A DNA stretch of 9,903 nucleotides from assembly GCA_035472475.1 (NCBI GenBank), contig DATIPA010000224.1:1-9903 (forward strand). The letters are read 5' to 3'. A model generated the notes under the pieces. The model worked only from the letters and a program-made list of their open reading frames with translations. It searched no databases and was not told where the DNA came from. Numbering within the stretch: position 1 is the stretch's first letter; each line of letters opens with the position of its first letter. The position numbers and the translations under genes are program-made. The DNA is from JAFAXD01 sp035472475. GTDB lineage: Bacteria > Pseudomonadota > Alphaproteobacteria > Rhizobiales > Xanthobacteraceae. Shown in pieces: positions 1 to 9,030 of this stretch.

Positions 1-74
1 GTGATTAGGCCCAATCCGGCAGAGAGGTCAAATGCAACCAGCGCAAAAGGCACAGGGGCAATACGTCGTAAACA

Positions 75-485
75 CTAGCGTGGGGCCACGAGCTTGCGCT
101 GCACGCGTTGATCGAAGCGTGCAACGTTGACGACCACGCGCTGATGCATGCCGTCGCCGATCGGTTCCAGATCGTCGCGCGCCTCCACCCGGAACGACAG
201 AGTGCGACCCTCAATCGCAATCAACTCGGCGATCGCCCGCACGCGCATTCCCACAGGGGTCGCGGCGAAGTGGCGAACATCGAGATGGATACCGAGACTC
301 TGATGGCCGGTCGGCAGGAGGCGTTCGACGGCGGCGAGCGCCGCGGCCTCGATCACGTTGATCATGACCGGCGTTCCCAAGACCGGGACCAGTCCACTGC
401 CGATGCTCGGCGCTGTGTGCTGAGATCCAACCAAGAGATCAGCTGTTCCCGTAAGCCCGGGCGTCAATTGCGATAAATCGACCAT
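75..485 (-). CDS. FlK-like hot-dog thioesterase
   Basis: A 136-residue single-domain protein that I recognise as a thioesterase of the fluoroacetyl-CoA thioesterase (FlK) type. By my alignment from memory the FlK triad Thr42/Glu50/His76 is kept with identical spacing as Thr38, Glu46 (in TPVMINVIE) and His72 (in RHFAATP). The stretch IEGRTLSFRVEARDD also parallels FlK. It should hydrolyse an acyl-CoA in the cytoplasm. The acyl group is not evident, and fluoroacetate specificity should not be assumed because most genomic FlK homologues have other or unknown substrates. The ATG at 483-485 has an AGGAG at 493-497 on the minus strand, 7 nt upstream, which supports this start. It is the last gene of a three-gene minus-strand cluster and begins 33 nt after the glycosyltransferase stop. 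Length is normal for the family. Only 74 bases of window remain beyond its stop, and I see no gene in them. Confidence 0.85.
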   Translation of the reverse strand: MVDLSQLTPGLTGTADLLVGSQHTAPSIGSGLVPVLGTPVMINVIEAAALAAVERLLPTGHQSLGIHLDVRHFAATPVGMRVRAIAELIAIEGRTLSFRVEARDDLEPIGDGMHQRVVVNVARFDQRVQRKLVAPR

Positions 486-518
486 GATGCAGCTCCTGGC
501 GGGTTCAGTGGCGGCGCC

Positions 519-1616
519 TCAAGGCGTCCCGCGAAGGTTGTTGGCCATGACCCGCGTATAAAGCTCTTCGATTTCATTGACCGCACGCGCCGGCGAGAAC
601 GGACTGAGCTCATATGTGAAGCGCCGGCGCCCTGCCGCGTTGGCCTCCACCAGCGCCTCGGCGAGCGCCGCATCCGACGCGTCGTCGATCCATCGCGTGC
701 GCGGGTCGGAGACGAACTCGCGCGGTCCTTGGGTACGGGTGAGGACGAGCGGACAGCCCGCCGCCATCGCTTCCAGGATCGCAATTCCGAAGGGCTCGAA
801 GCGTGCCGCGCTGACGTAAGTGTCGAACGCCCGGTAGAACGGCGCCACATTCGCTTGTGCGCCGGCGAGGACGATCCGCGTGTCGGCTGACGCGAGCTCG
901 CGCAGTGCCTCCCGCTGCGGCCCGTCGCCGACGATCACCAGGCGGACGGGCTCTTGGCCCTTTGGGAATGCCCGGCGGAACCCGCGAATGAGCGCGTCCA
1001 TGCCCTTCTCCGGGACCAGGCGTCCCACGCTGCCAAACACAAACCCGGGATCATCCGCGCGCCACCCTCGGCGCAAATCCGCAACCACATCGGTGGTCGC
1101 TGCGTCGAGCGCATCCGCCACCGCGCCAGGCAGCCAGTTTCGAACGACCGTGACTGACCCGGCGAAATCCGCCGGCACGGTTTTGCGTTGCCAGTCGGCG
1201 ATGCAGATCAGTCCATCGCACGCGCCGTATTCGGGCGCGCTGAAATTGAGGTGCAGGGTTGCAACATGCGGAGTCCCGCGGCGGCGGGCGACGCCTCCGA
1301 TCCGGCGCGCCGCCGGATCAAGATGGGTGTGCACAATGTGCGGCCGAAGGCGGTGCATCAGGATCTGCGCGAACGGGCGGTGCAGAACCGCGGGCAGCGC
1401 ACGCGGGATGGCGCTTAGCCGCATTCGGCCCGGCGCGGGCGAGGATGCCTGCGCGGCCTGGCTGCGCAGCGCCAGTGTGCAGTCGGAGGTATTGCCGAGG
1501 GTGACAATCGCAACGTCATGCCCGCGGCGCGCCTGCTCGCGCGCAAGTTCACCACAGTAGCGCTCGCTGCCGTAGAAGCCTTCGCTCAACACCGCATGCA
1601 GGATGCGCAAACGCAC
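519..1616 (-). CDS. Glycosyltransferase family 4 (GT-B fold)
   Basis: A 365-residue retaining GT-B glycosyltransferase that would transfer a sugar from a nucleotide-sugar donor, probably at the cytoplasmic face of the membrane during surface polysaccharide or glycolipid synthesis. The N-terminal acceptor domain opens with LRILHAVLSEGFYGSERYCGELA, with the usual GxER-type loop. The C-terminal donor domain shows GSVGRLVPEKGMDALI, LVIVGDGPQREAL and the EX7E motif, Glu274 to Glu282, in FEPFGIAILEAMAAGCPLVLT. No membrane segment is visible. The start is GTG at 1614-1616, immediately after the TGA (1617-1619) of the Rid gene. I see no good ribosome site of its own, so translation is probably coupled to the upstream gene. 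The nearby TTG at codon 3 is an alternative start. Donor and acceptor cannot be read from the sequence. No other polysaccharide gene lies in the window. Confidence 0.9.
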   Translation of the reverse strand: MRLRILHAVLSEGFYGSERYCGELAREQARRGHDVAIVTLGNTSDCTLALRSQAAQASSPAPGRMRLSAIPRALPAVLHRPFAQILMHRLRPHIVHTHLDPAARRIGGVARRRGTPHVATLHLNFSAPEYGACDGLICIADWQRKTVPADFAGSVTVVRNWLPGAVADALDAATTDVVADLRRGWRADDPGFVFGSVGRLVPEKGMDALIRGFRRAFPKGQEPVRLVIVGDGPQREALRELASADTRIVLAGAQANVAPFYRAFDTYVSAARFEPFGIAILEAMAAGCPLVLTRTQGPREFVSDPRTRWIDDASDAALAEALVEANAAGRRRFTYELSPFSPARAVNEIEELYTRVMANNLRGTP

Positions 1617-2114
1617 TCACTTGCGCTTACGGGGCGCGACCTTGCCGCGCGATGCGCGGGCGGGGGATCGTGCCGGGCGCGCGGCACGGCGTGTGCGGGT
1701 CGCGCGGGCGGCCTTGGCGGGCAGGATGGCGACCGCTTCGGTCTCCAGCAGCGCGCCTTCGCGCGCCAGCTTGGAGATTTGGATGGTCGTGCTTGCGGGC
1801 GGATGTTGGGTGTTGAGGTAGCTGTCGCGCACCTCGCGAAAGATCGGCAATTGACCGAGGTCGGTGAGATAGTTGTTGAGCTTGACGACATCGGCGAAGG
1901 TCGCCCCGACCGCCGCCAGCGCGTGTTTGAGGTTCTCGAACGTCTGCCTGGCCTGAGCTCGGAAGTCGCCGGGGGCTCCCGCCACGTTGCCGGCTGCGTC
2001 AAGGCCGAGTTGTCCCGCGATGTAGACGATGCGGCCCGGCGTCGTCGCCTCGACGACGTGGGTATAGCCGGGCGGCTTGGAGATCGTCGGTGGATTGATG
2101 AAGCGCGTGCTCAT
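1617..2114 (-). CDS. Rid family (YjgF/YER057c/UK114) protein with basic C-terminal tail
   Basis: A 165-residue protein whose first ~130 residues are a Rid-family domain (Ribonuc_L-PSP fold, usually a homotrimer): IVYIAGQLGLDAAGNV, FENLKHALAAVGATFADVVKLNNYLTDL and ALLETEAVAIL are typical. Archetypal RidA deaminates reactive enamines/imines such as 2-aminoacrylate using Arg105. In my alignment that arginine, normally in PARxxV, is Ser108 here (PASTTIQ). This is therefore a non-RidA subgroup and deaminase activity should not be assumed. Residues 133-165 form an extension absent from ordinary Rid proteins, with 14 Lys/Arg in 33 residues plus Ala, Pro and Ser, resembling a histone-H1-like nucleic-acid-binding tail. 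ATG at 2112-2114 has a strong GGGGAGG (2120-2126, minus strand) 5 nt upstream. It is the first gene of the cluster, and its stop abuts the glycosyltransferase start. Confidence 0.88.
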   Translation of the reverse strand: MSTRFINPPTISKPPGYTHVVEATTPGRIVYIAGQLGLDAAGNVAGAPGDFRAQARQTFENLKHALAAVGATFADVVKLNNYLTDLGQLPIFREVRDSYLNTQHPPASTTIQISKLAREGALLETEAVAILPAKAARATRTRRAARPARSPARASRGKVAPRKRK

Positions 2115-2146
2115 AAATGCCTCCCCAAAATGATTTGGCGGCCCGG

Positions 2147-2175
2147 AGTATAGACAGGACTAAAGAGCGTGAAAG
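2147..2175 (-). promoter_or_regulatory. Possible promoter of the Rid-GT4-thioesterase cluster
   Basis: On the minus strand TATACT (2152 down to 2147) matches the -10 consensus in five of six bases. With a 17-nt spacer the -35 would be CTTTCA (2175-2170), which matches only three of six. The transcript would start about 25-30 nt before the Rid ATG. The weak -35 makes this tentative. Confidence 0.3.
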
Positions 2176-2213
2176 CCCGCGCGACCATTGGCTCTCCTCG
2201 CCAGCGCGCGGGC
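2175..2213. repeat. Stem-loop in divergent intergenic region
   Basis: A perfect 9-bp inverted repeat, GCCCGCGCG (2175-2183) with CGCGCGGGC (2205-2213), encloses a second 4-bp stem TGGC/GCCA (2189-2192 with 2200-2203). Read on the minus strand it is followed by TTTCACGCTCTTT, which is only weakly terminator-like. It lies immediately upstream of the possible promoter of the Rid gene. It could be a terminator of minus-strand readthrough, an operator or a leader structure. The rest of 2115-2406 shows no gene I can support. Confidence 0.5.
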
Positions 2214-2406
2214 CAGCAGCCGGCGCCGCCACGACTACCGCATGGCGCCGCGGCCGCTTGGTTGAGCGGGACCAGCTGTCGCTCCGGCGGTCGCGGACAC
2301 CGGTCTGGGACCGGGTCCAATGCATTTTCCTGCCGAGTGTTGCAGCCATTCACTAGTCGGGTCCCCGAGTGTCGGGTTACCAAAGGAGTCCACGGGGCGA
2401 CTGTCA

Positions 2407-3084
2407 GTGCCGGACCTTCGGTCAAACATCCGCAGTGATCGCAGCTGGGGCGTCGTAGCGGCGCTGGTGGCGGCAATCGGCGTTGTGGCGGCCGTCGCGC
2501 CCGCCTCCGCAGGCATTCTGGATTTCCTGTTTGGCGGCATTGGTGGCGGGCAGCCACAGCGGGCTTCCGTCCCTGCGCCGCAATCGGGGTTGCCGTTCCC
2601 GTTCTTCGGGCCGCCCAACGCGACGATCAACGTCAACCCGTCTGTCGGGGGTGGCCAATACGTCGCCTATTGCGTCCGGCTGTGCGACGGCCGCTATTTC
2701 CCGTTGCAGCGCAGCATTGTCGAACAGTCCACCCTGGTTTGCCAAAACCTGTGCCCGGCGGCCAAGACCAAGGTCTTGTTCGGCACCGAAATCGCGTCTG
2801 CGGTCGCGGTCGACGGGACCCCTTACGCGCGGTTGCCGAACGCCTTTGCCTATCGGGAAAAGATCGTCCCGGCCTGCAGCTGCAACGGGCGTGACTCCTT
2901 CGGCATGGCAACCATGAAGATCGAAGACGATCCAACGCTCGAACCGGGCGATCTCGTTTCGACCAAAGGCGGCCTCGTCCGCTACACCGGTTACAGCAAA
3001 CAGATGTTCACGCCGGTCGAGCAGCCGCAAAAAGCCGGCAAGCGCCAAGTCAGCGGCCAGTTCTCACCGCGGCTAACGCGGTAG
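2407..3084 (+). CDS. Secreted DUF2865-domain protein with CxxxC/CxxxC/CxC cysteines
   Basis: About 225 residues from a GTG start. I recognise a DUF2865 domain, a family of unknown function common in Rhizobiales. From this start there is a basic N-region, a hydrophobic core (WGVVAALVAAIGVVAAVAP) and an Ala-x-Ala signal peptidase site at ASA|GIL (cleavage after residue 35), so export to the periplasm is likely. A Gly/Pro-rich linker follows, then the domain with six cysteines: C89xxxC93 (CVRLCDGRYFPL), C112xxxC116 (CQNLCPA) and C157xC159 (CSC). These may form disulphides or bind metal. The start is uncertain. GTG at 2407 gives the most sensible signal peptide but has no good Shine-Dalgarno (AAAGGAG at 2382-2388 is 18 nt away). 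The only upstream ATG, at 2320, would add 29 residues without family resemblance. The last 12 bp overlap the convergent MOSC gene. Confidence 0.8.
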   Translation: MPDLRSNIRSDRSWGVVAALVAAIGVVAAVAPASAGILDFLFGGIGGGQPQRASVPAPQSGLPFPFFGPPNATINVNPSVGGGQYVAYCVRLCDGRYFPLQRSIVEQSTLVCQNLCPAAKTKVLFGTEIASAVAVDGTPYARLPNAFAYREKIVPACSCNGRDSFGMATMKIEDDPTLEPGDLVSTKGGLVRYTGYSKQMFTPVEQPQKAGKRQVSGQFSPRLTR

Positions 3085-3873
3085 CACCGCTTCAATTGAT
3101 CCCTTCGCATCCGGGATTACGCGGTCGCCGCGCGTGATCGTTCCGCCCGTGATCACTTCCGCATACACCCCGCAGTCGCCGTGGCCGAAGCGGCGCAACA
3201 GAGTTTCGGGAATCGCCAGGTCGCGGACGCCCGTGCACGGATCAACGTTGGTGGCGGCGCAGCGTACAATGCGTTTCACCACCCTGAGCCTCGCCGTGGG
3301 CCCGATCGTAAGCTCCTGGTCGAGCAGATCGAATTCCCGCCACGGTGTCCAACCTTCGACGTAGAGGTTAGCGCGGAACCGGAGCGGGTCGACCGGCGCC
3401 CCGACTGCTCGTGCAAGTTCTGTAACCGATGCCAGGTTGATGATCGACACAACCTTGCGCGCGACGTCAGAGAAGCTGTGGCCGGGCGCGTGCAGGACCT
3501 TCGGTGGCCCGCGCAGGTCCGTGGCGCAAAACTGGGTAAAGAACGCCTCGATCGCAGTCCGACCGGCAGCGGTACGCAGATCGCCCCGCACGGTCTCGCC
3601 GTCGCCGGCGCGGGCCGTCAGCGTTTGGGTCGTTTGATCGAACTGCGTGGACAGGGCGGCCAGGCGCTCGTTCTTCATCAGCATGAGGAAACGCTGCTTA
3701 GGAAAATAGGCGGGCGCCGAGGGGTCAAAGCCCGAGGGTCCGTTTTCGATCGCATAGGCGCGGTCCGCCGGCAGCGTGTGCCCCCTGGCGAGCACGACCG
3801 ATTGGAGATACTCTGCCGACAATCCTTTGACCGGATAGCGATAGATGCCTTGAACCTGCGCGGTTGCGGTCAT
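3073..3873 (-). CDS. MOSC-domain protein with MOSC N-terminal barrel
   Basis: A 266-residue protein with an N-terminal MOSC_N beta-barrel (VQGIYRYPVKGLSAEYLQSVVLARG, with the YPVKGLS signature at residues 13-19) followed by a MOSC domain from about residue 130. MOSC proteins of the YcbX/mARC type bind the molybdenum cofactor and reduce N-hydroxylated compounds. The cysteine expected to ligate molybdenum is Cys205 in the conserved RCAATNVDP. Unlike E. coli YcbX there is no C-terminal 2Fe-2S ferredoxin domain, so an external electron donor would be needed. I chose ATG at 3871-3873 because homology begins there; an in-frame ATG at 3933 adds 20 unrelated residues. The Shine-Dalgarno is weak. Its stop TAG lies inside the end of the DUF2865 gene. 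It is divergent from clpB. The substrate cannot be read from the sequence. Confidence 0.88.
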   Translation of the reverse strand: MTATAQVQGIYRYPVKGLSAEYLQSVVLARGHTLPADRAYAIENGPSGFDPSAPAYFPKQRFLMLMKNERLAALSTQFDQTTQTLTARAGDGETVRGDLRTAAGRTAIEAFFTQFCATDLRGPPKVLHAPGHSFSDVARKVVSIINLASVTELARAVGAPVDPLRFRANLYVEGWTPWREFDLLDQELTIGPTARLRVVKRIVRCAATNVDPCTGVRDLAIPETLLRRFGHGDCGVYAEVITGGTITRGDRVIPDAKGSIEAVLPR

Positions 3874-4023
3874 TGTCCGTGTCTCACAATCCCTGTCTTG
3901 GGCGAAGAGCCGAACGGACGCAAGGCCGCGCAAGACGGCGCGATTTGGCTCTCGGACCCCTTTCGCGCGCGGGATCGATCTCCCACATGTGGCCTGCCGC
4001 CGGACTTAAGCCGCGGCCGGGCC

Positions 4024-4052
4024 TTGATGGACATCGAGGCCAGGGCGACAAT
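4024..4052 (+). promoter_or_regulatory. Possible clpB promoter
   Basis: TTGATG (4024-4029) and GACAAT (4047-4052) are separated by 17 nt and each match the sigma-70 hexamers in four of six bases. This would give a leader of about 50 nt before clpB. The overlapping CTTGAT resembles the -35 of RpoH promoters, but no matching RpoH -10 is visible at the right distance. No CIRCE inverted repeat is present. The remaining 3874-4113 gap between MOSC and clpB shows no gene. Confidence 0.3.
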
Positions 4053-4113
4053 TTCCCAAGACGATGCGCCGGCCGTGCCAACTGGGCGGACGGGGCAGGC
4101 CGAGGAGCTTGTA

Positions 4114-6711
<2,598 letters not shown>

Positions 6712-6726
6712 GACCGTCTGCTGTCG

Positions 6727-8703
6727 CTAACGACCGTTTGATGCAATGCGGGGGGCGGATGTGCCGGGTCGCTGCACCATGATGCTGTCGATCCGCTCGC
6801 GTTCCTTGTCGAAGTTCGCGAGCACCGCGCCTTCGAGGGCACGACCGCGCGGCAGCTTGATGCGCATCGGATCGACAAAGCGCCCGTTGACGAGGATTTC
6901 GTAGTGCACGTGGGCTCCGGTCGAAAGGCCGGTTGAGCCGATGAAGCCGATGACTTGTCCCTGGCGCACGCGGGTGCCAGGCTGCATACCCCGGGCGAAT
7001 GCGGTCATGTGGCCGTATGCGGTCTCGTACCCGTTGTTGTGCTTGATGCGGATGTACTTGCCGTAGCCGCCTTCCCATCCCGCTTTCTCGACGACGCCGG
7101 TGCCGGAGGCAAAGATCGGCGTGCCCATGGGGGCCGCCCAGTCAACGCCGGTGTGCATCTTGGTGTAGCCGAGGATTGGGTGATTGCGGGCGCCGAAGCC
7201 CGACCGCATGATGGCGTTCGCGACCGGCTTGCGCACCAGAAACTTGCGGGCGCTTTTGCCGGACTCGTCATAATAATCGACCAGGCCGTCGTCGCCGGTC
7301 TGATAGCGGTAGAATTTTCTCACTTCGCCGCCGATCGTCAGCGATGCATAGAGCACGTCGGCTTTGCTGTCGGGATTTTCGTCTTCGCCGACGTAGAGCA
7401 CTTCAAACGAATCGCCCGGCTGAGTCTTGCGCTGGAAATCGACATCGTAGGAGTAGACGCGGATCAAGTCCGCGATCACTGGCCGCGGAATCTGGCTCCT
7501 TAGCGCGCTTTCGTAGATGCTCTGGTAAAGACGCACGCCGCTGCCGTCGTCCTCTTCATCGGGGTCATCCGCCGCGGCGGTCGGAGCTTCGGCGCTTTGC
7601 ACGTCAACCGGCACGTATTTGCCGAGATCGGACAGCGCGACGACCGCTTCGATCCCGGCGTCGCCAACCACGATCACGCGCACCGGTTGGGGCCGCCCGC
7701 CCGTCGGCGAGATCAACACGCGCAGCTTCTGTCCTTCTTTGAGCCCGCCGTCCTTGGCGCGCGGTCCGAGCACCGCGGCGATCGCCTTGATGTCGCCTGG
7801 CGTGGCGCCGATGTCGCGCAAAATCGACGTAGCGGTGTCACCCTTCTTGACGGTGATCAGCTTTTCATTGGCGAGCGCGCTGGCTTGAGCGGCGGTCTTG
7901 GCCAGCATCGTGACGTTCTCCGGCACGATGCGCATCTCAAACCCGGCGTAGAGATCGAGCCCCTTGCCTTCGCCCGTTGCCGCATAGGCCAATCGGCCAT
8001 CGCCCGGCAATCCGGCGACCGTATAGCGCGCCGCATCGGCGCCGGCGAAATTGGTCACCGAGCGCACCACTGCGGCGGCATCCTCGGGTGATACCGCGGC
8101 GGCGATGCGAACGCGTGGCAGCAGTGCAACGAGGTCGCGCGTAACGAAAGAGACTTCGGCGTCGGGCTCGGCCGCGGCTGCGGCTGCGTCAGCGGCGGCG
8201 GGCGCGCCAACGTCGCCCAACATTTTTTGCGGATTGAACTGGGGAATATTGGCGGACAGATCCGTTACGCTGAGCGACAGGTTGGAGACAACGCGCGTGT
8301 AGGGCCGCACGCGCAAAATTTCGCGGTCGCCAACGCGCGATGCGGTCGTGACCTTGATCACCGTGCGGCTGGCGTTCGTCTCTGCAGGACTCGGCAGTCG
8401 ATCGGCTTTACGAATGGCCGCGACGATGCGTTCGCCAAAACCGCCGAGCGAACCGCGCAGCGCGGTTTCCAGTCGCTCCGGCATGCTGGCGAAATTGGCT
8501 TCGCCATCGAGGGCTGCAAAAACGGCGCCGCCCATCAGGGCTGCGCCGCAAAGACCGGTCAGGATTGTTCCGCTGAACCATTGCACCGACACGCGCCGGC
8601 GATCGACGGTCGGAGCGGCGCCGTCAACAGACAGCGGCGCCTCGTCGCCGAGTTCCGTCGTGGCATTCCATCCGAATGCGCCACGCAGCCTGCCGTGTTC
8701 CAA
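6727..8703 (-). CDS. Membrane-anchored M23 family peptidoglycan endopeptidase
   Basis: A 658-residue LytM/M23 metallopeptidase likely to cut peptidoglycan cross-links in the periplasm. It has a short cytoplasmic N-terminus, one membrane segment (about 44-65, FSGTILTGLCGAALMGGAVFAAL), an Ala-rich low-complexity stretch, a LysM-like region (about 282-332, beginning ITVKKGDTATSIL), an acidic linker (DDPDEEDDGSG), a Csd3/OapA-like N-terminal domain and the catalytic M23 domain (about 505-625). Zinc ligands and catalytic histidines are all present: His517 and Asp521 (MHTGVDWAAP), His565 (YGHM), His598 and His600 (HVHYE). An intact catalytic site argues for an enzyme rather than a degenerate EnvC/NlpD-type activator. 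The start is TTG at 8701-8703, with an in-frame TAA (8707-8709) just upstream, so no longer form exists in this frame. A G11 tract sits 8 nt before the TTG where the Shine-Dalgarno belongs. It converges with clpB, 15 bp between stops, without a visible terminator. Confidence 0.93.
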   Translation of the reverse strand: MEHGRLRGAFGWNATTELGDEAPLSVDGAAPTVDRRRVSVQWFSGTILTGLCGAALMGGAVFAALDGEANFASMPERLETALRGSLGGFGERIVAAIRKADRLPSPAETNASRTVIKVTTASRVGDREILRVRPYTRVVSNLSLSVTDLSANIPQFNPQKMLGDVGAPAAADAAAAAAEPDAEVSFVTRDLVALLPRVRIAAAVSPEDAAAVVRSVTNFAGADAARYTVAGLPGDGRLAYAATGEGKGLDLYAGFEMRIVPENVTMLAKTAAQASALANEKLITVKKGDTATSILRDIGATPGDIKAIAAVLGPRAKDGGLKEGQKLRVLISPTGGRPQPVRVIVVGDAGIEAVVALSDLGKYVPVDVQSAEAPTAAADDPDEEDDGSGVRLYQSIYESALRSQIPRPVIADLIRVYSYDVDFQRKTQPGDSFEVLYVGEDENPDSKADVLYASLTIGGEVRKFYRYQTGDDGLVDYYDESGKSARKFLVRKPVANAIMRSGFGARNHPILGYTKMHTGVDWAAPMGTPIFASGTGVVEKAGWEGGYGKYIRIKHNNGYETAYGHMTAFARGMQPGTRVRQGQVIGFIGSTGLSTGAHVHYEILVNGRFVDPMRIKLPRGRALEGAVLANFDKERERIDSIMVQRPGTSAPRIASNGR

Positions 8704-8711
8704 GGTTTAGT

Positions 8712-8722
8712 CCCCCCCCCCC
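8712..8722. repeat. C11 homopolymer (G11 on the M23 coding strand)
   Basis: Eleven consecutive C on the plus strand, read as G11 in the M23 mRNA, ending 8 nt before the TTG start. It occupies the ribosome-binding position. Tracts this long are rare in bacterial genomes and prone to slippage. A length change would not alter the M23 frame because an in-frame TAA lies between the tract and the start. The exact count may be a sequencing error. Confidence 0.9.
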
Positions 8723-8731
8723 GTCGTGCTT

Positions 8732-8812
8732 CACCAGCCGATGGAGACTGGTGCCGGTTTGCCCCAAATCCGGTGCCTCGATGCCCTCGGGCCGCATGGC
8801 GGCCGAAGGCAC
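8732..8812. repeat. Cluster of three inverted repeats upstream of M23
   Basis: CACCAG (8732-8737) pairs with CTGGTG (8748-8753). CCGG-TTTG (8754-8761) pairs with CAAA-T-CCGG (8765-8773) with one bulge. GGCCGC (8790-8795) pairs with GCGGCC (8799-8804) around a 3-base ATG loop, inside GTGCCT (8773-8778) with AGGCAC (8807-8812). Read as minus-strand RNA the last one extends with further GU and GC pairs, so it may fold in the M23 5' leader. Confidence 0.5.
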
Positions 8813-8862
8813 GATGCTGTGCTCGCCTGAAGCAGTCGATGACCCCGTTCATCTCCCCCGCA

Positions 8863-8910
8863 GCCAACGATTTTTCTCGTTGGCCTGGGTTGCTGCTCGC
8901 CGGTAGCAAC
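8863..8910. repeat. Two adjacent hairpins
   Basis: First, a perfect 8-bp repeat GCCAACGA (8863-8870) with TCGTTGGC (8877-8884) around loop TTTTTC. Four bases later, GTTGCTGCT (8889-8897) pairs with GGTAGCAAC (8902-8910) around a 4-base loop. Two of the pairs in the second hairpin are G-U only when read as plus-strand RNA, so it folds better on the plus strand. No U-run follows either, so they are not ordinary intrinsic terminators. Confidence 0.5.
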
Positions 8911-8952
8911 GCACTCGCACTTAGAGTAAGGACGACGGAAAATTGTGGCCGT

Positions 8953-9006
8953 TGTGGGACCCCCAAAGGCCTTGCAAATCAAGGCTGCAAACCCCACATA
9001 TTGCAG
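8953..9006. repeat. Interlocked inverted repeats with pseudoknot geometry
   Basis: TGTGGG (8953-8958) is complementary to CCCACA (8993-8998). TGCAA (8986-8990) is complementary to TTGCA (9001-9005), and its loop contains the CCCACA arm, so the two stems interlock as an H-type pseudoknot or as alternative folds. A further hairpin GCCTTG (8969-8974) with CAAGGC (8980-8985) is nested in between. The pairs are Watson-Crick, so both strands could fold. No known RNA family is recognised. Confidence 0.4.
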
Positions 9007-9030
9007 TGCAACCGTCACGGCCGATCAGGC

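Noticed and set aside
1518..2153. Plus-strand open frame opposite the Rid and glycosyltransferase genes
   Set aside because: It is a GC-driven shadow of two recognised minus-strand genes with clear family motifs.
3181..4113. Open frame extending clpB more than 300 codons upstream, antisense to MOSC
   Set aside because: The ClpB N-terminus begins at the ATG at 4114 with a good Shine-Dalgarno. The upstream translation has no ClpB or other family resemblance and mirrors the MOSC gene on the opposite strand, a common effect of high GC.
3874..4113. RpoH (heat-shock) promoter or CIRCE element in front of clpB
   Set aside because: CTTG occurs at 3897 and 4023 but no acceptable RpoH -10 follows at the usual distance, and no CIRCE inverted repeat is present. 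Only a weak sigma-70-like candidate was kept.
8559..8966. Minus-strand open frame running through the G11 tract as a possible frameshifted upstream half of M23
   Set aside because: The M23 protein is complete from the TTG at 8703, including cytoplasmic N-terminus and membrane anchor. The upstream translation is low-complexity and unlike the family, and the TAA at 8707-8709 separates the frames.
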